64,000 nucleotides of DNA, taken from positions 1 through 64,000 of the forward strand of contig JAKUQA010000003.1 of NCBI GenBank assembly GCA_022450525.1. Reading direction: 5' to 3'. The DNA is from Dehalococcoidia bacterium. GTDB lineage: Bacteria; Chloroflexota; Dehalococcoidia; Lucifugimonadales; UBA6952. Under the pieces are notes generated by a model, which was given only the letters and a program-made list of their open reading frames with translations, had not been told where the DNA came from and ran no database searches. A program made the translations under genes and the position numbers. Of the stretch, positions 54,164-63,394 are shown one piece after another; positions within the stretch are counted from its first letter, which is position 1; each line of letters opens with the position of its first letter.

Positions 54164-55084
54164 TTGAAAAAAATAATAGTTACAGGTGGTGCAGGATTTA
54201 TTGGATCACATATTGTTGACCGTTTAATTATTGAGGGTTATGAAGTAGCGGTACTTGATAATATCTCATCTGGTAATCGGTTAAATATTAATGATAAAGC
54301 AAAATTGTATGAGATTGATTTATATAATGGAGATATTGGTTCAGCTATACAGGACTTTCAGCCAAATCTAGTGTTTCATTTAGCTGCGCAAAGTAGTGTT
54401 TCGGTATCAGAGTTAAATCCCAGTGAAGACGCTAGTAATAATATATTAGGTTCGTTGAATTTGTATAAGGCTTGTAAAAATACCTCAGTTGAAAAAATAA
54501 TATTAAGTTCTACTGGAGGTGCTATATATGGGAATCAGGATGAATTTCCATGTTCTGAAAATTCATCTCTTAATCCGATTTCTCCTTATGGTGTTAGTAA
54601 ACTAACCACTGAAAAGTACTTAGAAGTATTTGCTGGATTATATGGATATCAATATACAATTCTTAGATATGGAAATGTATATGGACCTCGACAAAATCCA
54701 TCTGGAGAAGCAGGTGTTATTTCAATTTTTGCAGGACTTTTATTAAAAGGTGATTCAGTAAAAATTTTTGGAGATGGTTCTCAACTTAGGGATTATATAT
54801 ATATCTCTGATGTAGTGGATGCTAATTTATTGGCAATGAATGCTCCAAATAAATCGATTTATAATATTTCTTCAAATAAAGCTACTTCAGTCATAGAAAT
54901 TTTTACACTTATTAAATCTTTAACCAAGTCCACTAATAATCCTGTTTTTATGCCTAGAAGGAAATCTGATGTTGATAAGATTGTGTTAAATAATGCAAAA
55001 GCTTTAAAAGAATTGAAATGGATTCCTAAAGTAAGCCTTGAAGATGGTATAGCCAGCACAGTTGATTATTTAAATGAAAATTAA
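54164..55084 (+). CDS. NAD-dependent epimerase/dehydratase (UDP-glucose 4-epimerase-like)
   Basis: 306-aa extended short-chain dehydrogenase. The NAD site is VTGGAGFIGSHIVDRLI, followed by VLDNISSGN. The Ser/Tyr/Lys triad is in LSSTGGAIYG and PISPYGVSKLTTE. RYGNVYGPRQNPSGEAGVIS is the sugar-binding region typical of GalE-like and UDP-glucuronate/GalNAc epimerases. The exact sugar is undecided. The start is TTG with GAGG upstream. The last 4 bp overlap the convergent yvcK gene. Confidence 0.9.
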   Translation: MKKIIVTGGAGFIGSHIVDRLIIEGYEVAVLDNISSGNRLNINDKAKLYEIDLYNGDIGSAIQDFQPNLVFHLAAQSSVSVSELNPSEDASNNILGSLNLYKACKNTSVEKIILSSTGGAIYGNQDEFPCSENSSLNPISPYGVSKLTTEKYLEVFAGLYGYQYTILRYGNVYGPRQNPSGEAGVISIFAGLLLKGDSVKIFGDGSQLRDYIYISDVVDANLLAMNAPNKSIYNISSNKATSVIEIFTLIKSLTKSTNNPVFMPRRKSDVDKIVLNNAKALKELKWIPKVSLEDGIASTVDYLNEN

Positions 55085-56010
55085 GATAAAGTTTCTATAA
55101 CTTTAAAAATAGTGTCAGTTAATTTATTAGGATCATGATTATTATTTGAATGACTACCTAGAAGATCAGCATTTATGACTTTTATGCTATTTATATATTC
55201 ACATTCTTCATAATATAACTCACTAATTTCTGGAGTATTAGTTATTTTAGTGGAATTACATATGACGTGAGTAATATCAACATTGGTATGCAGCTTAAAT
55301 TCTTCTATATGTTCCTTTATTGTAAAACCATATGTTTCATTATCATTGGCAATATTAGATATAAATATAATAGGTTTTTGTGTATGATTTACTGCTTCTG
55401 CTAAACCTTTAAATAGAAAATTTGTTATAACACTAGTGTAGAGGCTTCCTGGACCAATAATTACAGCATCACATTCATCAATCGCATATTTAGCTAATGG
55501 ATTAAAAGTGATATTTGTGGGTTCAACCCAGATATCAGTAATTTTTTCAATATTTTTTCCAATTTCTGACTCACCATTCAATATGTGTTTGGATTTAGTT
55601 TGCGCTTTCAAAATAGCTTTTGCATTATCCGAAATTGGTATTACTTGACCTTGCACATTTAATAATAAACCTGCTTTAATTATAGCCTCACTGAAGCTAT
55701 TTTCTTGCTGGTTTAGTGCTGCAATAAGCAAATTCCCCATATTATGATCATATAGATTTGAGTCACTTTTAAATCTGTAATTTAGAGTGGATTTATATTT
55801 ATCATCTAGGTTAGACAATGCTAGAAGACAGTTTCGAATATCTCCAGGTGGTGCCATTTTATAATCTTTTCTTATACGTCCAGAACTACCTCCGTCATCA
55901 GTAATGGCGACAATTGCTGTTATATTCTTAGTTTTATGTTTTAAACCTGAAAGTAGATTTGATAGGCCTGTACCGCCGCCAATAGCCACGATTCTAGTAT
56001 CTCTCGACAT
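55081..56010 (-). CDS. yvcK: YvcK/CofD-like gluconeogenesis factor
   Basis: 309 aa. The UDP-sugar-binding N-terminus IVAIGGGTGLSNLLSGLK, ITDDGGSSGRIRKDYKMAPP and GDIRNCLLALS are the YvcK signature, and DAVIIGPGSLYTSVITNFL is also conserved. In Bacillus and mycobacteria YvcK links carbon status to peptidoglycan synthesis through PBP1 and GlmR-type control. glmS lies 1.4 kb away (57366). In other genomes yvcK often pairs with rapZ and whiA, which are not seen here. Confidence 0.92.
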   Translation of the reverse strand: MSRDTRIVAIGGGTGLSNLLSGLKHKTKNITAIVAITDDGGSSGRIRKDYKMAPPGDIRNCLLALSNLDDKYKSTLNYRFKSDSNLYDHNMGNLLIAALNQQENSFSEAIIKAGLLLNVQGQVIPISDNAKAILKAQTKSKHILNGESEIGKNIEKITDIWVEPTNITFNPLAKYAIDECDAVIIGPGSLYTSVITNFLFKGLAEAVNHTQKPIIFISNIANDNETYGFTIKEHIEEFKLHTNVDITHVICNSTKITNTPEISELYYEECEYINSIKVINADLLGSHSNNNHDPNKLTDTIFKVIETLS

Positions 56011-56073
56011 ATATGTTCCTATAATTTATCTAAGCATTGCATCACAAATTAATATAGAGGTATCATAAGCTTT

Positions 56074-56754
56074 ATGACAAGTCTTAAAACAACAGTGATA
56101 GCGATTGATGGACCCGCAGCGTCTGGTAAGACAAGTGTAGGGAAAATTATAGCTGAAAAACTAAACTTCAATTTTTTAGATACAGGTATAATGTATCGTG
56201 CAATAACATATGCAGCATTGGATTCTAGTGTCGATTTTAAGCAAAAAACAACAGTTAGTGAATTTATAGATAATTTAAACTTACAGATAATTTTCGACGA
56301 CTCGAGAGATCTTAAGATTACATTCAATGATATTGATATTTCCAAATCTTTGCATTCTATAGAGATCGACCAAAATGTTTCATATTATTCATCTTTTAAA
56401 GAAATCAGAGATTATCTTGTCGAACAACAAAGAGAGATAGCTAGTTACGATAATACTGTTATGGTTGGGCGTGACATAGGTTCAGTTGTTGTTCCGGATA
56501 GTTTGAAAATATTTTTAACAGCATCAATATCTGAGCGTGCAAAACGCCGACATAAAGAATTGGTTGATTCAGGAGTATCTGCTGAATTGAATGAAATTGA
56601 ATCTGAATTAGAAAGACGTGATGAACTAGATACTAAAAGAAAGGAATCGCCATTAGTTATAGCAAGTGACGCTACAATAGTAGTTAGTGACGGAATGATG
56701 CTTGAAGGAGTAGTTAGTTTTATACTAAATAATATTCTAGCGAGAAAATTATGA
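56074..56754 (+). CDS. cmk: Cytidylate kinase
   Basis: Phosphorylates CMP and dCMP with ATP, 226 aa. Walker A is IDGPAASGKTSVGKIIAE. FLDTGIMYRAITYAAL is the CMP-binding region, MVGRDIGSVVVPDSLKIFLT is a second hallmark and ISERAKRRHKEL forms the lid. The last 4 bp overlap the plsC start (ATGA). cmk-plsC pairs are common in Gram-positive and related genomes. Confidence 0.96.
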   Translation: MTSLKTTVIAIDGPAASGKTSVGKIIAEKLNFNFLDTGIMYRAITYAALDSSVDFKQKTTVSEFIDNLNLQIIFDDSRDLKITFNDIDISKSLHSIEIDQNVSYYSSFKEIRDYLVEQQREIASYDNTVMVGRDIGSVVVPDSLKIFLTASISERAKRRHKELVDSGVSAELNEIESELERRDELDTKRKESPLVIASDATIVVSDGMMLEGVVSFILNNILARKL

Positions 56755-57362
56755 TATATACATTTTTAATTCTTGTGGGAAAAGTTTGTTATAAACTTTT
56801 TGCTAAAGTTACCGTGCTTGGAAAACACAATATACCTAAAAAAGGTTCAGTTTTAATTGTTTCTAATCATACAGCCAATTTAGATCCTGCTATGCTAGCA
56901 GTTATGTTGCCTAGAACTATAAACTTTGTGGGGAAAACTGAATTATTTAAGAATAAAATGACATCATTTTTTATGAAAGGCCTACATGTTATTCCAATAC
57001 GAAGGTTTTCATTAGACCGAAAAGGTTTAGTACGTATTTTTGAAGCAATAGAAGATGGTAAGGCAATTGGCTTTTTCCCTGAAGGTACACGTAGCGGTCC
57101 TTCAGGTTTAAAAAAAGGGAACCAAGGAGCTGCATATATTGCATCCAAATCTGGTGTATCAGTTATTCCTGTAGGAATATCTGGTACAAGTAAAATTAAT
57201 TCATACTTTAGATTCCCTTTCCCTTTTACTAAAATCGTGGTAAATATTGGAGAAGCAATCCATATTCAGGAAAATTATGACCTTGAAATGGGTACTGATA
57301 TAATTATGAATAAAATAGCTGAATTATTACCAGAGTCTCTAAGGGGAGTATACAAAGGTTAA
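56751..57362 (+). CDS. plsC: 1-acyl-sn-glycerol-3-phosphate acyltransferase
   Basis: Second acylation in phosphatidic-acid synthesis, 203 aa. The catalytic HX4D motif is SNHTANLDPAML, and the second signature is FFPEGTRSGPSGLKKG. A hydrophobic N-terminus anchors it to the membrane. It complements plsX (12630), and its product feeds CDP-diacylglycerol for the PI-synthase-like enzyme at 40939. It overlaps cmk by 4 bp and lies 3 bp before glmS. Confidence 0.95.
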   Translation: MIYTFLILVGKVCYKLFAKVTVLGKHNIPKKGSVLIVSNHTANLDPAMLAVMLPRTINFVGKTELFKNKMTSFFMKGLHVIPIRRFSLDRKGLVRIFEAIEDGKAIGFFPEGTRSGPSGLKKGNQGAAYIASKSGVSVIPVGISGTSKINSYFRFPFPFTKIVVNIGEAIHIQENYDLEMGTDIIMNKIAELLPESLRGVYKG

Positions 57363-57365
57363 ATT

Positions 57366-59210
57366 ATGTGTGGAATTGTTGGATATTTAGGGTACAGAAA
57401 TGCTCAAGACGTAATCGTTTCTAGTTTACAAAAACTTGAATATCGTGGTTATGATAGTTGCGGATTAGCTATTTTGAACTCCGAAAATAAAATTGAATAT
57501 ATGAAGACTGCTGGGAAAATCAATGATTTAAAAGAAATGTTAATTGAATACAGAATTCCAGGAAATTTTGGTATTGGCCATACTCGTTGGGCAACACATG
57601 GCAAACCAGATGATAGAAACGCCCATCCCCATAGTGATGGAGACTCATCAGTATGGATTGTCCATAATGGGATAGTTGAAAATTATCAAGAATTAAAAAC
57701 TGAATTAGAATACAAAGGGTATAAATTTAAATCTGAGACTGACAGTGAAATAATAGCGTTTTTGATTTCAGATTTATTAAAACAAGAATATTCCTTTGTT
57801 GAATCTGTAGAAAAGACTGCAGAAGTAATAACTGGATCTCATTCAGTTTTAGCCATGGCAGATAAAGATATGCGAAAAGTAATAGGTTTCAGAAAAGGAC
57901 ATGCAGGTGGGTTGGTTGTTGGATATGGAAATGATGAAATGTTTATAGCAAGTGATATGTCAGCAATAGGGGAATATACTAATAAACTGGTATATCTAGA
58001 ATCTGATCAATTGGTTATCTTAGGTGATAACTCCGCTTCATATAAAGACATTGGTGGTGGATATTTTGAACCTGATCATAGCTTTATTGAGGTTCCTGAT
58101 ACTCATTTTAGTAAAGATGACTTTGATCACTATATGATTAAAGAAATAATTGAACAACCAAGAAGTATTTATAACAGTTTAAGCAATAAAATAATATTTA
58201 ATGATGACAAAATAGAATTCGAAGACTTTATTTTGCCAAATGATTTTACAAAAGATATCAACAGGATAATTTTGACTGGTATGGGTACTAGTCTTTATGC
58301 ATGTGAAGTTGGGCAATATTTTATTGAAAGCCTAGCAAACATTCCATGTCAAACAGAGGATGCTTCTGAATTAAGATATAAAGATAGTCCAATTGATGAA
58401 AATACATTGCTTATTTCGGTTACTCAATCTGGTGAAACTGCAGATACGTTAGGAGCGATGTCTTTATTTCAAACTAAAGGTTGTAAACAAATACTAATTT
58501 CGAATTCTGTCGGCTCTGCAGCAAGTAGGATTGCAGATATAGAAATAAATATCAATTCAGGAATTGAAATTGGCGTAGCTAGTACAAAATCATTTACCGG
58601 ATCAATTTTATCATTATTATTTCTGGCGATTAAATTGGGTACGGATAAATCTACTTTATCAATACCTGAAGCTGAATCTTTAATTCTCGACTCTACAAAA
58701 TTGCCAGATCTGATGAATCAAGTGGTAGAAATGAATCCTCAAATAGAAATGATGGCTAAAAAATACTCTAAATATAATCATTTCCTATATTTAGGCAGAG
58801 GACTTAATAAACCTGTTGCATTTGAAGGCGCACTTAAACTAAAAGAAGTAAGTTACATTCATGCTGAAGGTTATTCAGCCGGACAAATGAAACATGGCCC
58901 AATTGCCTTAGTTGATAATAATATTCCAGTTATAGCTATGGCACTAACAGATAATTATTACGAAAAAATGCGAAATACTATTCAAGAAATTAAGGCAAGA
59001 AGTGGCATTTTAATTGGACTTGTAACTAAAGGGAATTACGATTTAGATGGATTAATAGATGATGTTATAGAGATACCTGAATGCCCGAAGTATTTAACAC
59101 CTTTCTTAACAATAATACCCTTACAACTATTTTCTTATTATATTGCCTTAGAATTAGGTTATGACGTGGATCAACCACGTAATTTAGCTAAAACGGTTAC
59201 TGTGGAATAA
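57366..59210 (+). CDS. glmS: Glucosamine-6-phosphate synthase
   Basis: Glutamine:fructose-6-phosphate aminotransferase, 614 aa. The N-terminal nucleophile is the Cys after Met (MCGIVGYLGYRN), with HTRWATHGKPDDRNAHPH and VHNGIVENYQELK in the glutaminase domain. Two SIS domains follow, with SVTQSGETADTLGAM and GIEIGVASTKSFTGS, and the typical end DQPRNLAKTVTVE. I see no glmS-ribozyme in the few bases before it; control is probably with the cmk-plsC transcript. Confidence 0.97.
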   Translation: MCGIVGYLGYRNAQDVIVSSLQKLEYRGYDSCGLAILNSENKIEYMKTAGKINDLKEMLIEYRIPGNFGIGHTRWATHGKPDDRNAHPHSDGDSSVWIVHNGIVENYQELKTELEYKGYKFKSETDSEIIAFLISDLLKQEYSFVESVEKTAEVITGSHSVLAMADKDMRKVIGFRKGHAGGLVVGYGNDEMFIASDMSAIGEYTNKLVYLESDQLVILGDNSASYKDIGGGYFEPDHSFIEVPDTHFSKDDFDHYMIKEIIEQPRSIYNSLSNKIIFNDDKIEFEDFILPNDFTKDINRIILTGMGTSLYACEVGQYFIESLANIPCQTEDASELRYKDSPIDENTLLISVTQSGETADTLGAMSLFQTKGCKQILISNSVGSAASRIADIEININSGIEIGVASTKSFTGSILSLLFLAIKLGTDKSTLSIPEAESLILDSTKLPDLMNQVVEMNPQIEMMAKKYSKYNHFLYLGRGLNKPVAFEGALKLKEVSYIHAEGYSAGQMKHGPIALVDNNIPVIAMALTDNYYEKMRNTIQEIKARSGILIGLVTKGNYDLDGLIDDVIEIPECPKYLTPFLTIIPLQLFSYYIALELGYDVDQPRNLAKTVTVE

Positions 59211-59217
59211 AATTATC

Positions 59218-60384
59218 ATGGATTTTACTTATAGTGAAACACAACAATCGATTATTGAAGCTATCAAATTATTAATGAAAGACTTTGATGATGATTATTG
59301 GAGAACGTGTGATAAAGAAGGTACGTTCCCACATCAGTTCTATGATGCAATTGCTAAAGGTGGTTGGCTAGGTATTGCTATGCCCCAGCAATACGGTGGG
59401 TCAAATCTTGGTATAAGCGAAGCATCAGTTTTGATGCAAACAATAAGTGAATCAGGAGGTGGTATGTCGGCAGCTTCAAGTATTCATATGAATATTTTTG
59501 GGCCACATCCTATTGTTGTACATGGCACTGAAGAACAAAGAACTCGTTGGTTGCCTCCTTTGATACAAGGGAAAGAAAAATGTTGTTTTGGGGTAACTGA
59601 ACCAGACGCAGGACTTGATACAGGGAGCATTACTACAAAAGCCGAGAAAACCGAAGGTGGTTATATAATTACTGGACAAAAAATCTGGACATCTACTGCT
59701 CAAATTGCCGATAAAATTATGATATTAGTTAGAACTACTCCAAAAGAAGAATGTGAAAAAAATATTGATGGACTAACTTTATTTTACACTGATTTTGATA
59801 GATCAAAAATTGAAGTTATTGAAATCGATAAAATGGGGAGAGCTGCGGTAGATAGTAATCAAATATTTATCGATGGTTTAGAAGTCCCTGAAGATGACCG
59901 TATAGGTGAGGAAAATAAGGGATTCTATTATTTATTAGATAGCCTCAATCCTGAAAGAATATTAATTGCAGCAGAAGCTTTAGGTATAGGAAGAAGCGCT
60001 TTAAATAGAGCAGTGGATTATGCTACGAATCGTATTATATTTGATCGTCCAATAGGCAAAAATCAAAGTATACAGCACCCTCTTGCTGAAAACTGGGTCG
60101 AATTAGAAGCAGCAGAATTGTTAATTTTAAAAGCAGCATTTCAATATGATAATGGTGAAAATTCTGGGGGACTTGCTAACGCTGCAAAATACTTCGCTGC
60201 AGAAGCAGCGTTTAAAGCTGCAAATCAAGCAGTTATGACTTTAGGTGGCATGGGATATGCAAAAGATTTTCATGTTGAAAGATTATTACGTGAATCAATG
60301 ATTCCGCGGTTAGCACCAGTTAGTGCGCAAATGGTATTAAATTATATTTCAGAACGTATACTTGGATTACCTAAATCCTATTGA
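59218..60384 (+). CDS. Acyl-CoA dehydrogenase
   Basis: FAD-dependent dehydrogenase, 388 aa. CCFGVTEPDAGLDTGSITTK and GQKIWTSTAQIADKIMILVR are the flavin-contact blocks. NPERILIAAEALGIGRSALN and TLGGMGYAKDFHVERLLRES complete the fold. The catalytic Glu site (about 370) is not obvious: the usual YEG(T)-like stretch is MVLNYISERILGL here, so substrate branch is open. It lies 7 bp after glmS and 14 bp before a CoA-transferase, a pairing that suggests activation and oxidation of one organic acid. Confidence 0.93.
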   Translation: MDFTYSETQQSIIEAIKLLMKDFDDDYWRTCDKEGTFPHQFYDAIAKGGWLGIAMPQQYGGSNLGISEASVLMQTISESGGGMSAASSIHMNIFGPHPIVVHGTEEQRTRWLPPLIQGKEKCCFGVTEPDAGLDTGSITTKAEKTEGGYIITGQKIWTSTAQIADKIMILVRTTPKEECEKNIDGLTLFYTDFDRSKIEVIEIDKMGRAAVDSNQIFIDGLEVPEDDRIGEENKGFYYLLDSLNPERILIAAEALGIGRSALNRAVDYATNRIIFDRPIGKNQSIQHPLAENWVELEAAELLILKAAFQYDNGENSGGLANAAKYFAAEAAFKAANQAVMTLGGMGYAKDFHVERLLRESMIPRLAPVSAQMVLNYISERILGLPKSY

Positions 60385-60398
60385 TTGGATAATTATTG

Positions 60399-61619
60399 AT
60401 GGATAACATTACACACGCATTGCAAGGGATTAAAGTTTTAGATCTAACGCGAGTACTCGGTGGACCTTATGCAACCCAAATTCTTGCTGATCATGGAGCC
60501 GAAGTTATTAAAGTAGAGCCTGAATTTGGTGATGAAGTAAGAGATTGGGGCCCCCCATTTAATGATAGTATTGCGGCTTATTATATTAATCTTAATCGTA
60601 ATAAAAAATTAATTTCAATTGATTTACGACAAAAACAAGGACAAGATATCATTCTCAAACTATTAGAAGACTCAGATGTCCTAATTGAAAATTTCAAAAC
60701 TGGAACAATGGAAAATTGGGGATTAGGGTTTGAGGATGTTCTAAGTAAGAAATTCCCAAAACTTATACATTGTCGTATATCTGGATTTGGATCTGATGGC
60801 CCACTTGGGGGATATCCCGGTTACGACGTTATTATCCAGGCTATGGCGGGAATGATGTCTATTAACGGTATGCCGGATAGTGGCTCGGTTCGAATTGGCT
60901 CTCCTATAGTTGATATGGGGACAGGGTTGTACAGTACGATTGGTATACTCATGGCATTACAAGAACGTAATGTTTCAGGAAGAGGCCAGTTTATTGATAT
61001 GACACTTTATGATAGTGCAATTGCACTTATGCATCCGTATAATGCCAATTATTTATTATCTGGTATCCCTGGTACTCCGACTGGAAATGATCATCCAAAT
61101 ATTTCCCCATATGGTAAATTTAAAACACGTACTAATGAAATTGTAATAATGATTGGAAATAATAATGGATTTGCAAAACTTTGTAATGAACTAGGTTTAG
61201 AAGAATTGCTAAGTAATTCTAAATTTATAAATAATTCAGATAGAGTTCAAAATCGAGATGAATTAAATAAATTAATTGAAAATGCTCTTAAAGATGTCGA
61301 TGGGGGAGAATTTTCAGAAAAGTTGTTAGCTGCAGGAATACCTGCCGGTCCAGTCAGAAATATTCAAGAAACATTAGACCATCCACATACTGAGCACAGA
61401 GGTATGAAGATTACTGAAGGTAATTACCAAGGAATATCTTCTCCCATAAAGTTTAGTCGTTCAAAAACCGCTGGGGTGAAAATAAAACCTTCTAAAATAG
61501 GTGCAAATACGAGACAAATATTATCATCTTTAGGATATGATAGTTCTACTATAGAAGAAATGCTTTCTACTGGTGTTGTAAGTGAAATGAAGGAAGACAA
61601 CAATAATACACAACAGTAA
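60399..61619 (+). CDS. CaiB/BaiF-family CoA-transferase (type III)
   Basis: 406 aa from ATG 60399; a TTG in frame at 60396 is less likely. LQGIKVLDLTRVLGGPYATQ and DHGAEVIKVEPEFGDEVRDW form the N-terminal signature. The catalytic Asp is in GSPIVDMGTGLYSTIGILM. LYDSAIALMHPYNANYL and GIPAGPVRNIQETLDHPHTE are further blocks. It resembles succinyl-CoA:(R)-benzylsuccinate, mesaconate and formyl-CoA transferases, and the substrate is not decided. It is downstream of the acyl-CoA dehydrogenase, probably in one operon. Confidence 0.94.
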   Translation: MDNITHALQGIKVLDLTRVLGGPYATQILADHGAEVIKVEPEFGDEVRDWGPPFNDSIAAYYINLNRNKKLISIDLRQKQGQDIILKLLEDSDVLIENFKTGTMENWGLGFEDVLSKKFPKLIHCRISGFGSDGPLGGYPGYDVIIQAMAGMMSINGMPDSGSVRIGSPIVDMGTGLYSTIGILMALQERNVSGRGQFIDMTLYDSAIALMHPYNANYLLSGIPGTPTGNDHPNISPYGKFKTRTNEIVIMIGNNNGFAKLCNELGLEELLSNSKFINNSDRVQNRDELNKLIENALKDVDGGEFSEKLLAAGIPAGPVRNIQETLDHPHTEHRGMKITEGNYQGISSPIKFSRSKTAGVKIKPSKIGANTRQILSSLGYDSSTIEEMLSTGVVSEMKEDNNNTQQ

Positions 61620-61705
61620 TTTATTGATTTTCCTCTTTATAATAGAATAGATATCAATTACAATGTATCTTGTTTAAATAACGTGTACTTTTTGGGAGAC
61701 GGGGA

Positions 61706-61924
61706 ATGGATCCAAATAAAATAGGAATTTATTTCAGTTCTAATGAAAATAAAGTTGTAAGAATAACTTCACCATATTGGCTACCAGAAGAGCCTGAATG
61801 GGTTATGGTTACAAATGAACCCAATGCTACTTTGTTGGCTGTAAGGGATTTGATTGTAGAGAAAAGTCTAGCTTCAGATGCTTCGGATGTTACTTGGGGA
61901 AGTTTACCTTTAAAAGACGAATAA
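61706..61924 (+). CDS. Unrecognised 72-aa protein
   Basis: A short acidic protein, with ITSPYWLPEEPEWVMVTNEP near the middle and the end DVTWGSLPLKDE. No transmembrane segment or cysteine. A strong ribosome binding site (GGGAGACGGGG) precedes the ATG, which supports translation. It stands alone 86 bp after the CoA-transferase and its stop lies 1 bp from the convergent SnoaL-like gene. I do not know a family. Confidence 0.6.
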   Translation: MDPNKIGIYFSSNENKVVRITSPYWLPEEPEWVMVTNEPNATLLAVRDLIVEKSLASDASDVTWGSLPLKDE

Positions 61925-61925
61925 G

Positions 61926-62342
61926 TTATTCTTTTATACCATAAGTATTGTAGGGCGTTCCTGGTATTAATGAAAAATGCGTGTGGATTGCTAACCATAC
62001 ACCGTTGAAATCTTTTAGAATCACTGTTGCTCTACCGGGTCTATCAAATGAATTCCCATCAGCATCATAACCAATTGAATTCCAAGGAGTCACGCCCCAG
62101 ATTAATTCATTGTTTCCATCAGCAATAAGCTTATCTACCAGGAATTCAAAATTTTCAATATATGGCCATATGTTTTGCCATTGCTGTGTTTCTAGGTCAT
62201 TTAAATTTGTCACAAGGTCTACTTTTGTTCCGAAAGAGCAAACATCGCTAGAAACCAGATTTTTTGCAGATTCAAAATCACGAGACTTGCAACATTCTCC
62301 AAATTTAACGAACCATTGTTTTGCTACTTCATGATAATTCAT
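61926..62342 (-). CDS. SnoaL/NTF2-like domain protein
   Basis: 138 aa from ATG 62342. VAKQWFVKFGECCKSRDFES and LIWGVTPWNSIGYDADGNSF with RPGRATVILKDFNGVWLAIH fit the cone-shaped NTF2/SnoaL fold (DUF4440-like). Members are small enzymes or ligand-binding proteins of varied function. The frame stays open to 62426, but that would overlap the ABC permease gene by 65 bp. From 62342 the start is 20 bp beyond the permease stop. Role unknown. Confidence 0.75.
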   Translation of the reverse strand: MNYHEVAKQWFVKFGECCKSRDFESAKNLVSSDVCSFGTKVDLVTNLNDLETQQWQNIWPYIENFEFLVDKLIADGNNELIWGVTPWNSIGYDADGNSFDRPGRATVILKDFNGVWLAIHTHFSLIPGTPYNTYGIKE

Positions 62343-62361
62343 GTGTTGATTCAGTTTAATA

Positions 62362-63372
62362 TTATTCGATGCTAGTAGTTTGATTTCTATTATTAATATA
62401 GCCTTGTGAGATACGGTCAATAACAATTGCTAGCACTACAATTCCCAAACCAGCAATCACTGCATCGCCTTGTTCTAATTGACCCATTGCTCTAAATACA
62501 TCAGCTCCTAGGCCTCCAGCACCTACCATTGCTGCAATTGTCACCATAGCAAGTGCCATCATGACAGTTTGGTTAATACCTGCCATTATGGTTGGTATAG
62601 CCATAGGTATTTGAACTTTCGTTAACAACTGCATTCTATTAGACCCGAATGCTGTACCTGCTTCAACAACAGCTATATCTACTTGCCTGATTCCTAGATT
62701 TGTTAATCGTATACAGGGAGGAATTGCGTATAGAACTGTTGCAAGAATAGCTGCAACATTTCCAAGCCCAAAAAACATTATCCCAGGGACGAGATATACA
62801 AAACTTGGCATAGTTTGCATGCCATCAAGTATAGGTTTAATTGCTGCATCGAATCGATTGCTACTTGCAGCTATAATACCTAGAGGGATACCAATAACTA
62901 TAGAAATAAGTACAGCAATAACCATTATAGCAATAGTTACCATTGCACTTACCCACAAGTTAAAGAGTCCGAGTAAAAGTAACGCTATAGCTGACCCGAT
63001 ACCAACATTTCTCGAAGCTACTTTCCATCCAGTGTACATAATAGCTAATATTGTAAATGGCCATGGTACCCAAATTAGGAAGTCACGAATTTTGCCGATC
63101 AATACTTTTGCTTGGTCACTCATCCAGTCAAATATCCACGCAAAGTTAACTACCAAAAAATCGACAAAATCATCTATAGCATTAGTTACAGGGGGACTGA
63201 AATTAACTGGGAAATCAGTTATTTGTGTGATTTTCATCAAATGAATAACCCAAGATAGCCCCATAACAATAACAAACACAACTAGACTAATCCCATATTT
63301 TATAATATATGATTTATCGTTTTCTTTCGATTCTTGTGTGGATAATTTTTCTTTTTCTAATGTAACACTCAT
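62362..63372 (-). CDS. proW: Glycine betaine/proline ABC transporter permease
   Basis: 336 aa. An N-terminal cytoplasmic stretch and one hydrophobic segment precede a membrane domain of about six helices. The EAA-type coupling motif is EAGTAFGSNRMQLLTKVQIP, and MAGINQTVMMALAMVTIAAM is typical of OpuAB/ProW. It is downstream of the proV-like gene, 22 bp away. The substrate-binding protein (ProX) is not in the window. The importer would bring in betaine or proline as osmolyte or nutrient, and the methyltransferase at 39251 could use betaine. Confidence 0.93.
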   Translation of the reverse strand: MSVTLEKEKLSTQESKENDKSYIIKYGISLVVFVIVMGLSWVIHLMKITQITDFPVNFSPPVTNAIDDFVDFLVVNFAWIFDWMSDQAKVLIGKIRDFLIWVPWPFTILAIMYTGWKVASRNVGIGSAIALLLLGLFNLWVSAMVTIAIMVIAVLISIVIGIPLGIIAASSNRFDAAIKPILDGMQTMPSFVYLVPGIMFFGLGNVAAILATVLYAIPPCIRLTNLGIRQVDIAVVEAGTAFGSNRMQLLTKVQIPMAIPTIMAGINQTVMMALAMVTIAAMVGAGGLGADVFRAMGQLEQGDAVIAGLGIVVLAIVIDRISQGYINNRNQTTSIE

Positions 63373-63394
63373 AATTGTATTGTGATTTTAATTG

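Noticed and set aside
62343-62426. Extended N-terminus of the SnoaL-like protein
   Set aside because: It would overlap the permease coding end by 65 bp and adds residues not fitting the fold; ATG 62342 is the better start.
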